Shown here in pieces: positions 34,783 to 45,553 of a DNA stretch of 64,000 bases. Numbering within the stretch: position 1 is the stretch's first letter; each line of letters begins with the position of its first letter. The DNA is from Cylindrobasidium torrendii FP15055 ss-10 (taxonomy: Eukaryota > Basidiomycota > Agaricomycetes > Agaricales > Physalacriaceae), in assembly GCA_000934385.1 (NCBI GenBank), contig KN880443.1:1365-65364 (forward strand). The letters are read 5' to 3'. The notes below the pieces were generated by a model. That model was not told where the DNA came from, made no database searches, and saw nothing but the letters and a program-made list of their open reading frames with translations. Position numbers and translations under genes: made by a program.

Positions 34783-35726
34783 TCAAGGTATATGCACTCT
34801 TGGGCGATCACGGTGCTTTTGGGCACGGTGACGCTCAACCGAACTTCTGTCACAGTAGTTCTTCGGACAGTAGGGACACTTGAAACAGCCTCCAAGTAAG
34901 TGCTTCTCTCGCATATGACCTGAACAGAAATTCAAAAAAAAATACCAGAAGTGGGACATCAACTTACGTTGAAGCGCCTCTTTCCTCGTAAATCCAGAAA
35001 CTCGAGCCCAGCAGTCCGGCCAGTTACAAAAAAATCTTGCATTGCTTTCTGGATATCTTTGTTTTTTGAGAGTTGATGCGCGGGGTACACGTCCCGGCCC
35101 TTGACCACTGCTCCCGCGCGTCGAAATCGGGGCGGGGCTGTTATTGTAGCCGATGTTGTCCATTTCGGGAACAAAGTCATTTCCAACCACTTGGCCCTGG
35201 AGCTTTGCTTGTGGATAGCCAATTCCAGTTTGAGAAAAATACTGTGCTGGATACTCCGCTCTCTGTGTCTGTAGTGTACTTGCATTGGCCCCAAGCGGTG
35301 CAAAGAAATCGTCTTGAGCCCACTCGGAAACAAGAGTACCGTCATTCCATCCACGCAACGACTCATTTGGAGTTGTACAATGCGGCGAGTATATGTTGGC
35401 ATTATGCATGCATAGACTTGCGCCAGTGTTGAAATTACTGTAACACCCGTGGGAATTCAGAAGCTGCTTGTACATGACACGAACCAATACATACCTCGGC
35501 ACAATATCATCAAATCCGTATGGTCCTTGTCGAGAGCTTATCGTGGACTGCGTGTGAGAGCTCCCTTCGAGAATATCTTGATGATTGCTAGTGAAGGAAA
35601 TATTAGCACAGTTGCATTCGAAACACAAGTGACATACGAATGCACACGGCGTCCTGCTAACAAATCCGAATCGCTCGTGTAAAACGCCTCTCCCGTGGAA
35701 GACTCTTGCGCGAATGGAAAGGACAT
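34783..35726 (-). CDS. C2H2 zinc-finger transcription factor D
   Basis: Four exons (35638-35726, 35495-35587, 34968-35437, 34783-34919) give 262 residues. Start MSFPFAQESSTGEAFY. The body is Ser/Asn/Gln-rich. The C-terminus has two fingers: F-C-N-W-P-D-C-W-A-R-V-S-G-F-T-R-K-E-A-L-Q-R|H-M-R-E-K-H and C-P-Y-C-P-K-N-Y-C-D-R-S-S-V-E-R-H-R-A-Q-K-H. The W after the second cysteine, GFTRKEAL and SSVERHR are shared with factor E at 39.7 kb, so these are close paralogues; E is longer. Intron 1 has a canonical GTATGT donor and a GCTAAT branch point. Likely a nuclear DNA-binding regulator with unknown targets. Confidence 0.78.
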
Positions 35727-35769
35727 TGTAAAAGAAAAAGGTGGGGATGCATGAAGCACTCATCTACAC

Positions 35770-35775
35770 CGTTTA
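35770..35775 (-). promoter_or_regulatory. TATA box of C2H2 factor D
   Basis: TATAAA on the minus strand, 44-49 nt upstream of the ATG at 35726. Confidence 0.45.
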
Positions 35776-36549
35776 TAAGTACGCGGCGACGGGCTTCGGG
35801 CAGCCGATCAACTTGACGCTTTGGGCAGTTCGAACGCAGAGTCATCTGTATTTAGTTCGACTGCCTTGTTCGCCAACTTTCACCGCCAGACCGCCCGAAA
35901 TGCCCGTCCTTTGTCTTCCTCTGCACATTGCCTAACTCCTCGGTCCACTCCCCTTAGTGCTGAGCATACGCTTCCAGGCTGAGGAGAGTTCCCACATCAA
36001 TGTGATCATCCGTGCATCCACCGACACTCATTGACCGACCGAGGAAACGGAAGAAGCTACGAACAGATCTCAATTCGATCCGTGGGCTCACAAGAAACTG
36101 GTGCGTGCCCGGCACTGCATGAACATCCCCGTTAGATTGGTAGTCCGTTTGGGTGAGAGCACAACGCAGCTATTATTTACCACTTATCTATGTACGGAAA
36201 GCGTGTTAGACCTGCGTTAGATGCATAAGCTCAGGGCGAGTGGCGCTATCCTGTGTGTAGCTGCGTACTACAGTAATCATTAGTAGTAGTGGCATCCGAC
36301 TTGGTCAATCCACATCACAGAACACAAAGCCAAACCGTCAACACAGCGCAATAAACGAAACCTACACAATCCTCCACGCGCGTTCATCGCAAGTTCTCCT
36401 CACGCCTCAGTCCGAGCAACTGGTCGTAATTAGTTATCGTTGCGTCCCAAATCGATGTATAGGATACGGCTAGAAATACAAATTGTGTACATACTCACAG
36501 ATATTCACAGCGACAAACCAAGCACGAAGAAAAAAGACCACCCCGTGGA

Positions 36550-36571
36550 GGGAGGGATAGGGAGGGAGGGG
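36550..36571 (+). other. G-quadruplex-like motif
   Basis: Five runs of at least three G separated by one to three bases within 22 nt. It lies about 85 nt beyond the stop codon of the adjacent minus-strand gene, so that gene's transcript would carry the C-rich complement. Confidence 0.6.
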
Positions 36572-36654
36572 AGACTGATACAACGGTATACTAATGGAAT
36601 AATGATACTGGTGCCACTCAAATGGAGAGCGACCATGCAAGCTTCCCCATGACA

Positions 36655-39062
36655 CTACAAATGCGTTCTCTTATGAGCAGGCTCGCCAGGCCTATCGTCA
36701 AAGTCCCGGGGCCGTTTCCAACCGCCAACAACGGCAAACGGCTCACGGAAATACAGGCCGATGTCCGGGCGCTTCACAGATGCGCGGAGGCGGGGTGGGA
36801 GCGATGTGCTCGGCGCGGACTGTGGCTGAGGAACGAACATATCGGTTGCCATGCCTGGTTTCTTCTTGTACTAGCACCGGTCAGCCTACGAAGGGAAACA
36901 CAAGGAAAGAAAACGTACGGTTTCGAGTTCAGGCTTGCCACGCCACTTTGCTATTGCCTCGCAAAACCGGACAGCAGCGCGCTCGACGGGCTCTGCGGGA
37001 TATTGCCATGCGAGATCCTCCATGTGTGTTGCGAGGTCGGGCGTCGCCGCAGGTATATCATAGAACTAAGGATGAAGTTAGTAAATGACAGTACCGAGAC
37101 AAATAAACATGCCTTCTTCAACCGCTCGTCCATCTCCATCTCAAACTCAGCCTCCGCGTCGCCCTTGCGCAGCGGCGCACCTGGCCTCAGACTCGGGAAA
37201 AGCATCCTAGCGGCATCACTGAGCGTAGGTAGCTCATCTGGTTCATACTGCTCGTATTCTTTATCGACGCCGCTGACCTCCTTTCCTTCGATGATACCCA
37301 GACCAACAGTGAGCAGACATTCGACAGCGTGTGATCCAGCCCAGTCACCACTCAGATAACCTTCAAGCGCTGCACGGGTAAGCAAGCCCGCCAGGAGCAT
37401 ATACCACTGCCTTGTCGGGCGTAAGGCGAGCCCATAAAGCTTGTTCTGCAGCGCTTGTATCTCCAAGACGTGTGACGCCGACGCAGGCTGTGGCAATGGC
37501 GAGAGCTCGCCATACGCCTTGCCGCCATACGGGTCCTCGGTCCTCGTAGGTATCGACGGCGGGACCTCCAATCCCGCCTCTTCTCTCGTCTCACGACCAA
37601 GCTCGCATGCAACGAGCGCGGATAGCCTCAAAAACCTTGGAATGAGCGCGGCAAGTTTGGTGCTGTTGCCGTTCTGTCGTCGCTCAACGGCCTGGCGGAG
37701 GACGTTGCCATCGGCAGGCGGACGTGCCAGGCCGGAGCCAATGCCGCTGGTGTCTTCCCAACCGGATATGCCGCCGCCATCCGGGCTGATGCCGGCCGTT
37801 GTGCCCTTCCACATTGGTGCAGGCCTCTGGAGTCTAGAGCTGGCCTGTGGCGTTGACCGGGCACGGGAAAGAATGCGGAATGGGATACGGGCTTCGACAC
37901 AGATTTCACAGGCAGCGTGCAGATGCCGTGGACAGCGTAGTGAAGGCGGTGAGTTCGCTGTGTGCGAATCTACGCCATCCTTGTAGAGAGCATGTGTGCG
38001 GGGACTGGGTGTGATTGGCGTCTTGGGCTGCAAACGTTGGTGAGATGATATCACAGATACAAACGGACGCAGACGTACTGGGTAATTGGTCTGGTTATAG
38101 CCTGGAAGAAGCGGAGAATACGCAGAGATGAACGATAGATTGGTGAGAGCAGATGGAAGAGTCGTAGATGCATCATAAAGCGGCGGTATGGGCGAATTCG
38201 AGGGAATGGGAGTCGGGGCGGCGCCTAAGTTGGGAGTCTGCGCTGGTGTTTGATGGCGGAATGAAAGTGGCGGAGCGTGTCGGGCAAAGAGATCGTTGAT
38301 AACAGTTCCTAGTGCTAGTCGGAGCCTAACACCGTCGGGGAGGATGTGGGGATGAGAACCTGTGCCAACTCTATTGGGAAGCTCTGGGGATGTGGGGGGT
38401 GTTTCGGACGCCTTCTCTGGCATCGGGGGGACTTGTGGAGGCTGGTCCAACATAGAAAGAACCACCTTTTCGACCCCTTCTGCACGCAGGCGAAGGTCAC
38501 GAGCGAGGGGCAAATCCTGTGTCCGAAGCCGTTCGTCTTCCTCGTCGTTGTATGGGTCATTGCGCCGCGGGGCGCGCGTCTTGAGGAATCCGACGTCCTC
38601 TCCATCGCTCCCCACTTCCTCCTCCTCCTCGTAGTTCTCTGGTCGTCGCCGGTGCTTGTAGTTCTGCGATCGACTGCCGCCGGTTCGATCCGTCATACCG
38701 AGCTCGGCGCGCGCCTGGGCGAACCGTGTTCGCGCTGATAATGTCAGCTTTAGCATTGTCTGTCGCGATGGACACGCACCGTGCACCCATAACATGTGGT
38801 CTATAATCAGAGTCCGTGTACTCTTCTCCCTGGGTGGTATTGAATGCAGATGATGAGCATGTTTGTGTGCGGGGACTCGAAATTGGTTTGCATTCGCCCT
38901 GGTCGTTGCTGTTGAAGATGATGCCGCTCCATGAAAGTTGTTTGCCGTTGAGGAAAGATGTGCGATGGAGTGGTACAGGCCGCCAGTAGATGTAGCAGGG
39001 GTGTTGCCGTTGCCGTTTGCGGTAAACATTCCAAACGCCTGTCCCGGAACTGGGTTGGCCAT
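36655..39062 (-). CDS. Conserved 738-residue protein of unknown function
   Basis: Five exons (38780-39062, 38079-38734, 37113-38027, 36919-37065, 36655-36870) give 738 residues. I do not recognise a named family. Visible blocks: a low-complexity N-terminus with His-rich HKHAHHLHS; the helix IIDHMLWVHARTRFAQARAEL; an acidic YEEEEEVGSDGED; VRLRLALGTVINDLFARH; a Cys/His cluster C-P-R-H-L-H-A-A-C-E-I-C that could bind zinc; a helical domain (IPRFLRLSALVACELGRE ... QALQNKLYGLALRPTRQWYMLL); and a basic tail KRPRDFDDRPGEPAHKRTHL. No signal or membrane segment; the composition suggests a nuclear protein. One intron seems to be GC-AG with a TACTAAC branch point. It sits between the C2H2 paralogues D and E. 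Confidence 0.75.
37066..37112 (-). other. Probable GC-AG intron with TACTAAC branch point
   Basis: 47 nt beginning GCATGT and ending CTTAG with a perfect TACTAAC inside. Removing it joins RLKK to FYDIPAATPDL in frame; alternative GT donors nearby give stops or very short introns. Confidence 0.7.
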
Positions 39063-39690
39063 CGCCTAGCCCCGACCGTGCAGTCTCTGTCGTCGTAGTG
39101 GGCAACGTTGACGAGAAAAAGATTGATAGTGAAGGTATCAACTAGAGTGGCTTCCGGACGGACCCGTACCTACTATGTATTTGTAACCCCTCGATTTGAT
39201 CTGCCCTTCTTTTCTTCCTCTGCAGTGTTTGAAACCGGACCGTACATCCGGATCCGCAGGGTGGCTTTGAATGCCATGATAAGGCGGCGAAGTTACAGTG
39301 CGCCCGCCGCTCGTCGGGACGGTCGGCGAAATGGCCAGTATTGATCGAACCTGATTGGCTGGCTCTATCTACGCGATCTCAGACTCAACGCGATCGGCGG
39401 TGTTTCTAAGAGACACGTGCTCGCCGGCGCGCCACGAGGAACGTCTCCGGGCCAAGATCACGCGTGATGAGCTAAAATATACATTTATTCAAATACATCA
39501 TCAAATACAACAAGGAAAGTCCGTATATCTTCCTCGCATTCCTATAAGAGCCAAACACGACCGTCGTCCCAATCAGCGGACCGTCAAGGAGTCATGAAAG
39601 GGTAAGCAATTCAGACGACAACAAGATACTTAGGTAAAACAGGCAAAACAGCAACGATAAATAATGATCACAGCTCGAGAAAGCGCGGGT
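39063..39690. other. Intergenic region, no gene seen
   Basis: 0.6 kb upstream of the 738-residue protein gene and downstream of C2H2 factor E. Nothing recognisable. Confidence 0.5.
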
Positions 39691-40791
39691 TCAACTCCGG
39701 TTGAACAGGCGCGTCGAAACCTTTGGGAATTCGGGATGTTTCTGGACTCTGTGTCGCTCGACAGAGCTGCTATCAGCGTATGATTTGTCGCAGTAAGGAC
39801 ATCTGTATCTTCCTTGGAAGCAATGCTTCTCCTTCTGATGACCTGCGAAGACGGCGGCGTCAGTCACGGAGTCCGAGCTCAACGGCCAATGTCTAGGGAC
39901 TCACGCGTGAGCGCCTCCTTCCTCGTAAATCCAGTCTTCGCGGCCCAACAGTCATCATAGTCGCAGAAATAATCGACATGGTTTTCAGCGTCGCGCTGTT
40001 TGTCCAGTGCTGTTTGCGCTGGAGGCCGGGGACCGCGTTTGGTCCGTTTAGACGGTCGTTCCTCTGCCTCCGAGCCAGAGTCATGGAGCTGGGGGTAGGC
40101 ACGACGAAGCGACGGGGATCTGTCGCTCATCGACGACGAACCGCAGGAGAATGGCGTCGATGTGGGAGGGAATGGAGATGGAGTGTAGCTTGCTTGACCA
40201 ACTCCTACTGGCCCTGGCCCAAAGCTGGATCGAGGATATGCATCATGGATATATGCGTCGGTCGACAGTCCCATCTCATCGATGGACTCAGCATTAGCTT
40301 GGGTGAAGCAGTCCATAGGTTCGTCCGTGTATTGCCCGCAGTACTCTGATGAAGGGGCAGCGTTGGGTAGACAGTGAGCGTGAGCCTGCGACTCCCAGAA
40401 TGGGTTTGGATATTGCGCAGGAGTATCGAACGACTGAGAAGGAGCGGGAAAGCCTTGTGGAAGAACTGCGTTGTTACTGTGGTGTGTTAGACGGGAAATG
40501 TAGCTTGAATGTGGCTCACAAGCTAGGTGCCGTTCGGTCGTACACTTCTCCGTTGTAAATCGGCATTGCAGAAGGAGCGCGAAGCGGCGGGTACGAGTGG
40601 CTAGCAGAGGAGAGGGTTCCAGGATGGACGTTGTATTTGGCGACGCTGGAGTTGACAATAAGGCTGGGACCCACAGAGGTCAATTCGTGCACGCACCGCA
40701 TGGCTGACTCGCTATCCAGGTTTATGTAGGTCCCGCCCTCGTTGTGCTGAGGGTTGAAGGGGAGTATGGTCTGGCCCAAACGGGAAGGCAT
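39691..40791 (-). CDS. C2H2 zinc-finger transcription factor E
   Basis: Three exons (40520-40791, 39905-40476, 39691-39842) give 331 residues from MPSRLGQTILPF. The middle is Ser/Pro-rich with a basic RPSKRTKRGPRPP. Finger 1 is F-C-D-Y-D-D-C-W-A-A-K-T-G-F-T-R-K-E-A-L-T-R|H-Q-K-E-K-H, split by the last intron exactly as in factors C and D. Finger 2 is C-P-Y-C-D-K-S-Y-A-D-S-S-S-V-E-R-H-R-V-Q-K-H. A TATA box lies about 91 nt upstream. With factor D it forms a same-strand paralogue pair separated by one unrelated gene, suggesting a local duplication or insertion. Targets are unknown. Confidence 0.8.
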
Positions 40792-42487
40792 ATTGGTAAC
40801 AGCGTCAGAACAAACAGCGCAAGCGAGTAAGACGACAAGATGGGGGAAGGTGAGAAAGATGTAACAAACCCAGGGTCCAGCTTTATAGCGATTTATTGCC
40901 ACTGTGTGAAACCCAAAATGGAAGCCGAGGTCCAATTTAAGTACGGCCACCAGACATAAATCCGATAGAGATTTCTTCGGTATCCCATTTTCAGCGGTGC
41001 TGATATCATCCACGAGATCGACACTGCCCCCGACATACACGAACATTATTGTCACTTTCCATACTTCGGCATCGCGCACCAAGCGGAAGGGCACACAGAA
41101 ATTGGCCCGCACTTACCAATCCAGCGACCGTACGCCTTGCCGTTAACATGGGTTACATGTGGAAAGCATACCACGGTATGTGTTTGCTATTGTATCTCCG
41201 CGCCAACCCTAGGGACGATTAGCGCCGTGCCCGCTACATCGTTTTCGGCATCCCTCCGCCTCTGGGGTTTGAGGGCAAGTAACCCGCATCTCTCTTCGAC
41301 TTCTCCGTCTCGGATTTGCAATCTACTCAATTGTGAGGGCTAGTATCTCCCTGAACATGTGTTGATCTATGCGGTCAATCATGATATATTCCGCTCGCTT
41401 TGATACTTAAAGTTGGATTGAAACTGAACACTGGTTAAATTGCGTACAGATACCGAGGTAGTACAACCGTAGTTTCTCACGGCACGGACATCCTTGGATC
41501 TTCTTCCTGAGAGCAGATGTTGGTGAAGGCACAGCCTGTGTGAGTGCTTTCCTTTCCGCGATCAGCAGCTGGTCCTGATCCTGAGGTGAAAATGGGCGGA
41601 GCGAAGACCGAAATCGACATTGCATCTACAAGAGAGGACACAAAAGTGGCAAAATGAGAAGAATTCTGTTACGTCAGTGCACTGCTTCACCTTGAGGCTC
41701 ACGTCCACTTCAAACAGCAAAGGGAGTGCTTGAAATCTACAACACTGTTCTTTTTTCACGGCCTCAGACAGCTCGACAGCCTCAGAAGCACTTGGAACTG
41801 TGCCCCCTGCACCACCTGGATGCAAGACAATTAATCATTTTGGGCAGCCTTCAAAACACCCTCTCGAGGTACTTGTTCGAACAACGATCAAAACGCCTTC
41901 TTTCCCAGTGTTCTTTCTGACCCGGAACGGCTCGACGTAGTATCCGTTATTGAGTGGTCTCGAACCATTGTAGTCGCCCGACCTACGGCCCCGATGCAAT
42001 GAAGATATTATCCCACAATACGCGTTTGTGCCCGGTTCGAAGCCCTTCTGATTGGAGTCGATCCTCCGTTTCACGGTTACATCGTACCCGCGGACCTGCC
42101 TGTTCATTGTATTTGGTACGCATCGCAGCGCGCTGACTCTCAGTAAAATTACCTAGGGACTGGAGGCGCCACCCACCCACAAGAAGGACCTCCAAAAGGG
42201 TCGTGGGACGTCGGTAGTGACGAGTTTGCACTTTGAACATCAACGTGATTTACATAACCTTTACCGGCGGCGACGACCCTGAAACGGAGCCAGAAATTGG
42301 AAATTACTTTGTTCCCGATTAGGAACAATGTCCCGCAGGCATACCCGCCGGCCCCTGACAATGTGTCCGGGAATTTTGACTGTCATAAGCCGGTGCTCAA
42401 TTCGAGTGTGGGAAATGAAGTGTGCGTTAATGAAATTACCGTCTTGAAGAAAAAATATTAAGGACAATTTAAGCGCAGAGGCGTCCT
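40792..42487. other. Intergenic region with unexplained ORF fragments
   Basis: 1.7 kb between factor E and Zn2Cys6 factor 2. Minus-strand ORFs at 41.4-41.8 and 41.8-42.2 kb have some protein-like composition (QDQDQLLIAERKALTQAV; FTESQRAAMRTKYNEQ) but no domain, start or splice support. Confidence 0.4.
40882..40887 (-). promoter_or_regulatory. TATA box of C2H2 factor E
   Basis: TATAAA on the minus strand about 91 nt upstream of the ATG at 40791. Confidence 0.4.
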
Positions 42488-45289
42488 TTAATTGCCTCCG
42501 AGGTACATCGCCATTTCCTCCTCGAAATTGAGTGGCTCGATCTGGCCCCCAAAATCGCCCATGTACATCTCCAGGAATTCGCCAGAGAGACGTCCCGCCT
42601 CGTTTCCTTGGTCCCAAACCGTATACATATTCCCGAGAGTACCGAGCTCGTCTGTGAACAGCGGAAGTACGTCTTCCATCGGGGGTGCAGGAATACTCAT
42701 AGGCGAAGAGGGTTGAAACACACATCCGGCTGGCAATTCGACCTTCTGTGTCTGGACACCACCATCCTGTGACGCGCCGGGAAACTCCTTTGCCTCCGCA
42801 ATAAATGCATTGAGCTTATCCACCAGTCGGCCCGCCGTCTGCCACCTCTTTTCCTGTTGCAGCAATATCTTGATGAAACGATGCACCACAAACATATCTG
42901 TGTCGAGGTTGGAGGTGTAGCGATCGTTGTAGGGACTCTTCCAGACGTGGATGAGGATGACGACGGAGATGTAGAACATGATGATCTGGGGTGTGGGAAT
43001 GGAGGCGGCAAAGCCGCGCGCGGCTGTCGCGTCGATGATGCGGTAGATTCCGCGCGCAGAGTTAACGCAGATTGTCAACGACGGGTGTGGCAAAGCGCAG
43101 GTCATACCCGAGAGCGACATGAGAGGTCGATGGAGGAGGATCTGAGCAAAGAAATAGTGCGTGTAGAGCCATCCAGTTTGCTTGAACAGAAGGTCCGAGG
43201 ATTCGAGGGGGTTCCATGTGACTAAAAAAGGCATAGTGAGCAATGGAGAAGCGTAACACGAATAAGAGGGGACCCATACAGACAGACGGCATGGTAGCTA
43301 TCCATCGATTCAGAGCTGAATCAATGTCGATTATTGTTGATTTCAAGCTCTTCAGCCTCCCCATGCGAGAACGGCGAATGGCATACTGAAAAGGATTGGC
43401 GGAGGATCAGCCTACGGCTGATTATCACGTACCAGTGTACGATGCGTCGTCGCCATCCATTCCATAAGCTCCAACATTTTTACGAACGCAGACACTTTGG
43501 AGGTTGTTCCGTCCGGCTGCACGAACCCGTTCTCCCAGTACTCGTAGTCACACTCAAGCGGGTAATCGACGTCGTGACTATACAAAGGTTAATCTTACTT
43601 TCGCAAAAAACGGTGGGCTGAGAAACGAACTCATCAGTCTGCGCTGCCAATGGTCTTCCGAGATGCAACGCGAGGACGATGTCCATAGTGTACAGGACCC
43701 AAAACACCCTCTTTAGCTCTTCGCTTCCCACAGTGGGCGACGTCGTGTATGACATCTTTTTGTGTGCACCAACTGCCTGGGCAAGACGCAACCCAAAACC
43801 CGGAAAAATCCATCCGTGTTCAGAATGTGTTGAGGCGCACAGGAATATGGAGCTTAGCGCGTACAGCTGTAGCTCGCACAGCTTCGGCGTCCGGACCAGC
43901 ACCGTGACGTGCGGTCGAACTTGCTGATAGTACAGCCATCCCGCCGTCTGTTCGTTGTTGTCTAGCAACACCCGTGGGTCACTCGAGTGTTTGGCTCCCA
44001 GAGCGCAGACAAGAAGTACGAGCCCACCGAAGGACGCGTCCGAGTGGTGCATCCGGTCTTGGAAGACGCGACGCTCGAACGTAGGACGGTGAAGGAGGTT
44101 GTAAAAACAGTCTACCTCTGCATAGTACAAATCGACAAGGTCTTTCAGAAGATCATCCTCAGGAAAGATGTACGGTACGCGATCATCTTCATCGTGCCAT
44201 GGCTGTTTCCAGGCCGCGTCGCTCCACATTTCTGGCCGCTGGAAGTCGCCAACGTACGAGTAGTCGGCAGATTTCCGTCGTGCCTCTTGTGTGTCGAGTA
44301 TGGGGCTGAGATATCGCTGGCCGAGGCCGCATATCTGCGGACGGGAAAGACCCAGGCGAGCCATGTTCTCAACCACGAATGTCTCGACGTTATCGTCCTC
44401 TTCAGCAACCTCGCGGACTGGCTGTTGCATTGTTGATAATGACCCAGGGACAGAGTAGTCCTCGAGAGTTCGAACACGGGTGGCAAGGTCAACGATTAGT
44501 TGTCTGACAACTTTCGCGTCTTTGGGAACTTGGTACGGCTGGTTAGGATCTAGTATTGTGGAGATTTGAGCATCCAAAGAAATAGCTCTCTGGATAGAGG
44601 TAAAGATCACGTCGCAAACTCGGATGAAAGAGACCTCGACGAACCTGTTCATCGGAAAGTTCTGCGGCTGCGCTGGGGTCAGCAACAAACTCGAACGTTG
44701 TCGGCTGTCGTAGCGTCTGTACGTGCGTAAGCTCACGGAAACTAAGGACCAGAGTCTTTTTGAATAAGGTTAAAGAGCATTGTGAACAGTGATCTTATCA
44801 CAAGGACTGGAGAGCGCATGGTATGGCCCCAATGCAGGGACCCTACGACCTTGTAGGCGCCAATTTTCGAGCCGAACAACCAGCACAGAGAGGTCACCGC
44901 GCCGAGAAGCGCGGTCCGTGTACTTCGTAGAAGACAGAATCACTGGGAACAGCGGAGACTCTCTCCGCTAATATTCCCAGAGTGAAGGAACCTCCACTTA
45001 CCCTTCGAGCATCGGCCGCAACATGTGTGCATGCCTCGCCTAAGGAAAGACAGCTCGAGCAGATGTTTCCTGGCATCGTTGAGCTGTCACCTGAGCGTCT
45101 TCTATCTTAGCGCTTCAGATCCCTTCCTGGGATGTTCACCCACATTTCTCTAAACGCCTCATTCGATCAGCACAGAGTTTGCTTTCATTTTGGACCACAC
45201 TCACTCTTCCTTGTCCTGCAGTAATCGCAGGCGCCCTGGGCTCGCCGTTTCTTCGGTTGGACGTCAGTTGAACTTGTGTCTTTGGGCAT
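42488..45289 (-). CDS. Zn2Cys6 fungal transcription factor 2
   Basis: A many-exon gene starting MPKDTSSTDVQPKKRRAQ. The binuclear cluster reads C-D-Y-C-R-T-R-K-K-K-C, then nine residues, C-S-S-C, six residues, C-T-H. It includes a 6-nt microexon at the same place as in factor 1. The fungal-specific domain has FPEDDLLKDLVDLYYAEVDCFYNLLHRPTFERRV, DPRVLLDN, GLRLAQAVGAHKK and FWVLYTMDIVLALHLGRPL. The helical C-terminal part has THYFFAQILLHRPLMSL and SLTICVNSARGIYRIID, and the acidic tail ends EEEMAMYLGGN. The domains align block by block with factor 1, so they are paralogues on opposite strands about 15 kb apart. Middle exon borders around 43.2-43.5 kb are less certain. Nuclear DNA-binding regulator, targets unknown. 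Confidence 0.87.
45144..45149 (-). other. 6-nt microexon in the Zn-cluster of Zn2Cys6 factor 2
   Basis: AGAAAT (minus strand) lies between TTTAG and GTGGGT. Inclusion gives R-K-K-K-C-D, with exactly six residues between the second and third cysteines as the family requires. Confidence 0.75.
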
Positions 45290-45553
45290 GCTTGTTGGGA
45301 AAGAGTAAAGTATTGTGACCCCGATCGATGCGTCCACTGCCGCTGGTATGCGTGGCGCTGAAATGATGACTCAGCCTGGGCATTGGAATATCATGGCCGC
45401 AATTGTTTCCCAATTTCCGTAAACAAGATGCAAAGGTCTTCGACGCACAAAAAGTGGGTGTTATTCAATCAGACATGACGTCGTCTCACGTGGTCATTAC
45501 TCCTGCCATTTGAGGCCACAGCCTTCTTTGTCTTTTGCCACCATCAGGCCACC
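45290..45553. promoter_or_regulatory. Divergent promoter region (Zn2Cys6 factor 2 / TFIIF beta)
   Basis: Only 264 bp separate the two outward-facing start codons, so a general-transcription-factor gene and a specific regulator share a compact promoter. No TATA box is obvious. Confidence 0.4.

Larger units (their letters stand above)
35727..36654. other. Intergenic region with a G-rich block
   Basis: 0.9 kb between C2H2 factor D and the 738-residue protein gene. No gene seen. It contains the G-quadruplex-like block described separately and short AGT repeats near 36280. Confidence 0.5.

Noticed and set aside
42020..42050. B-box-like CGGTTCGAAGCC
   Set aside because: No matching A-box or acceptor stem at tRNA distance.
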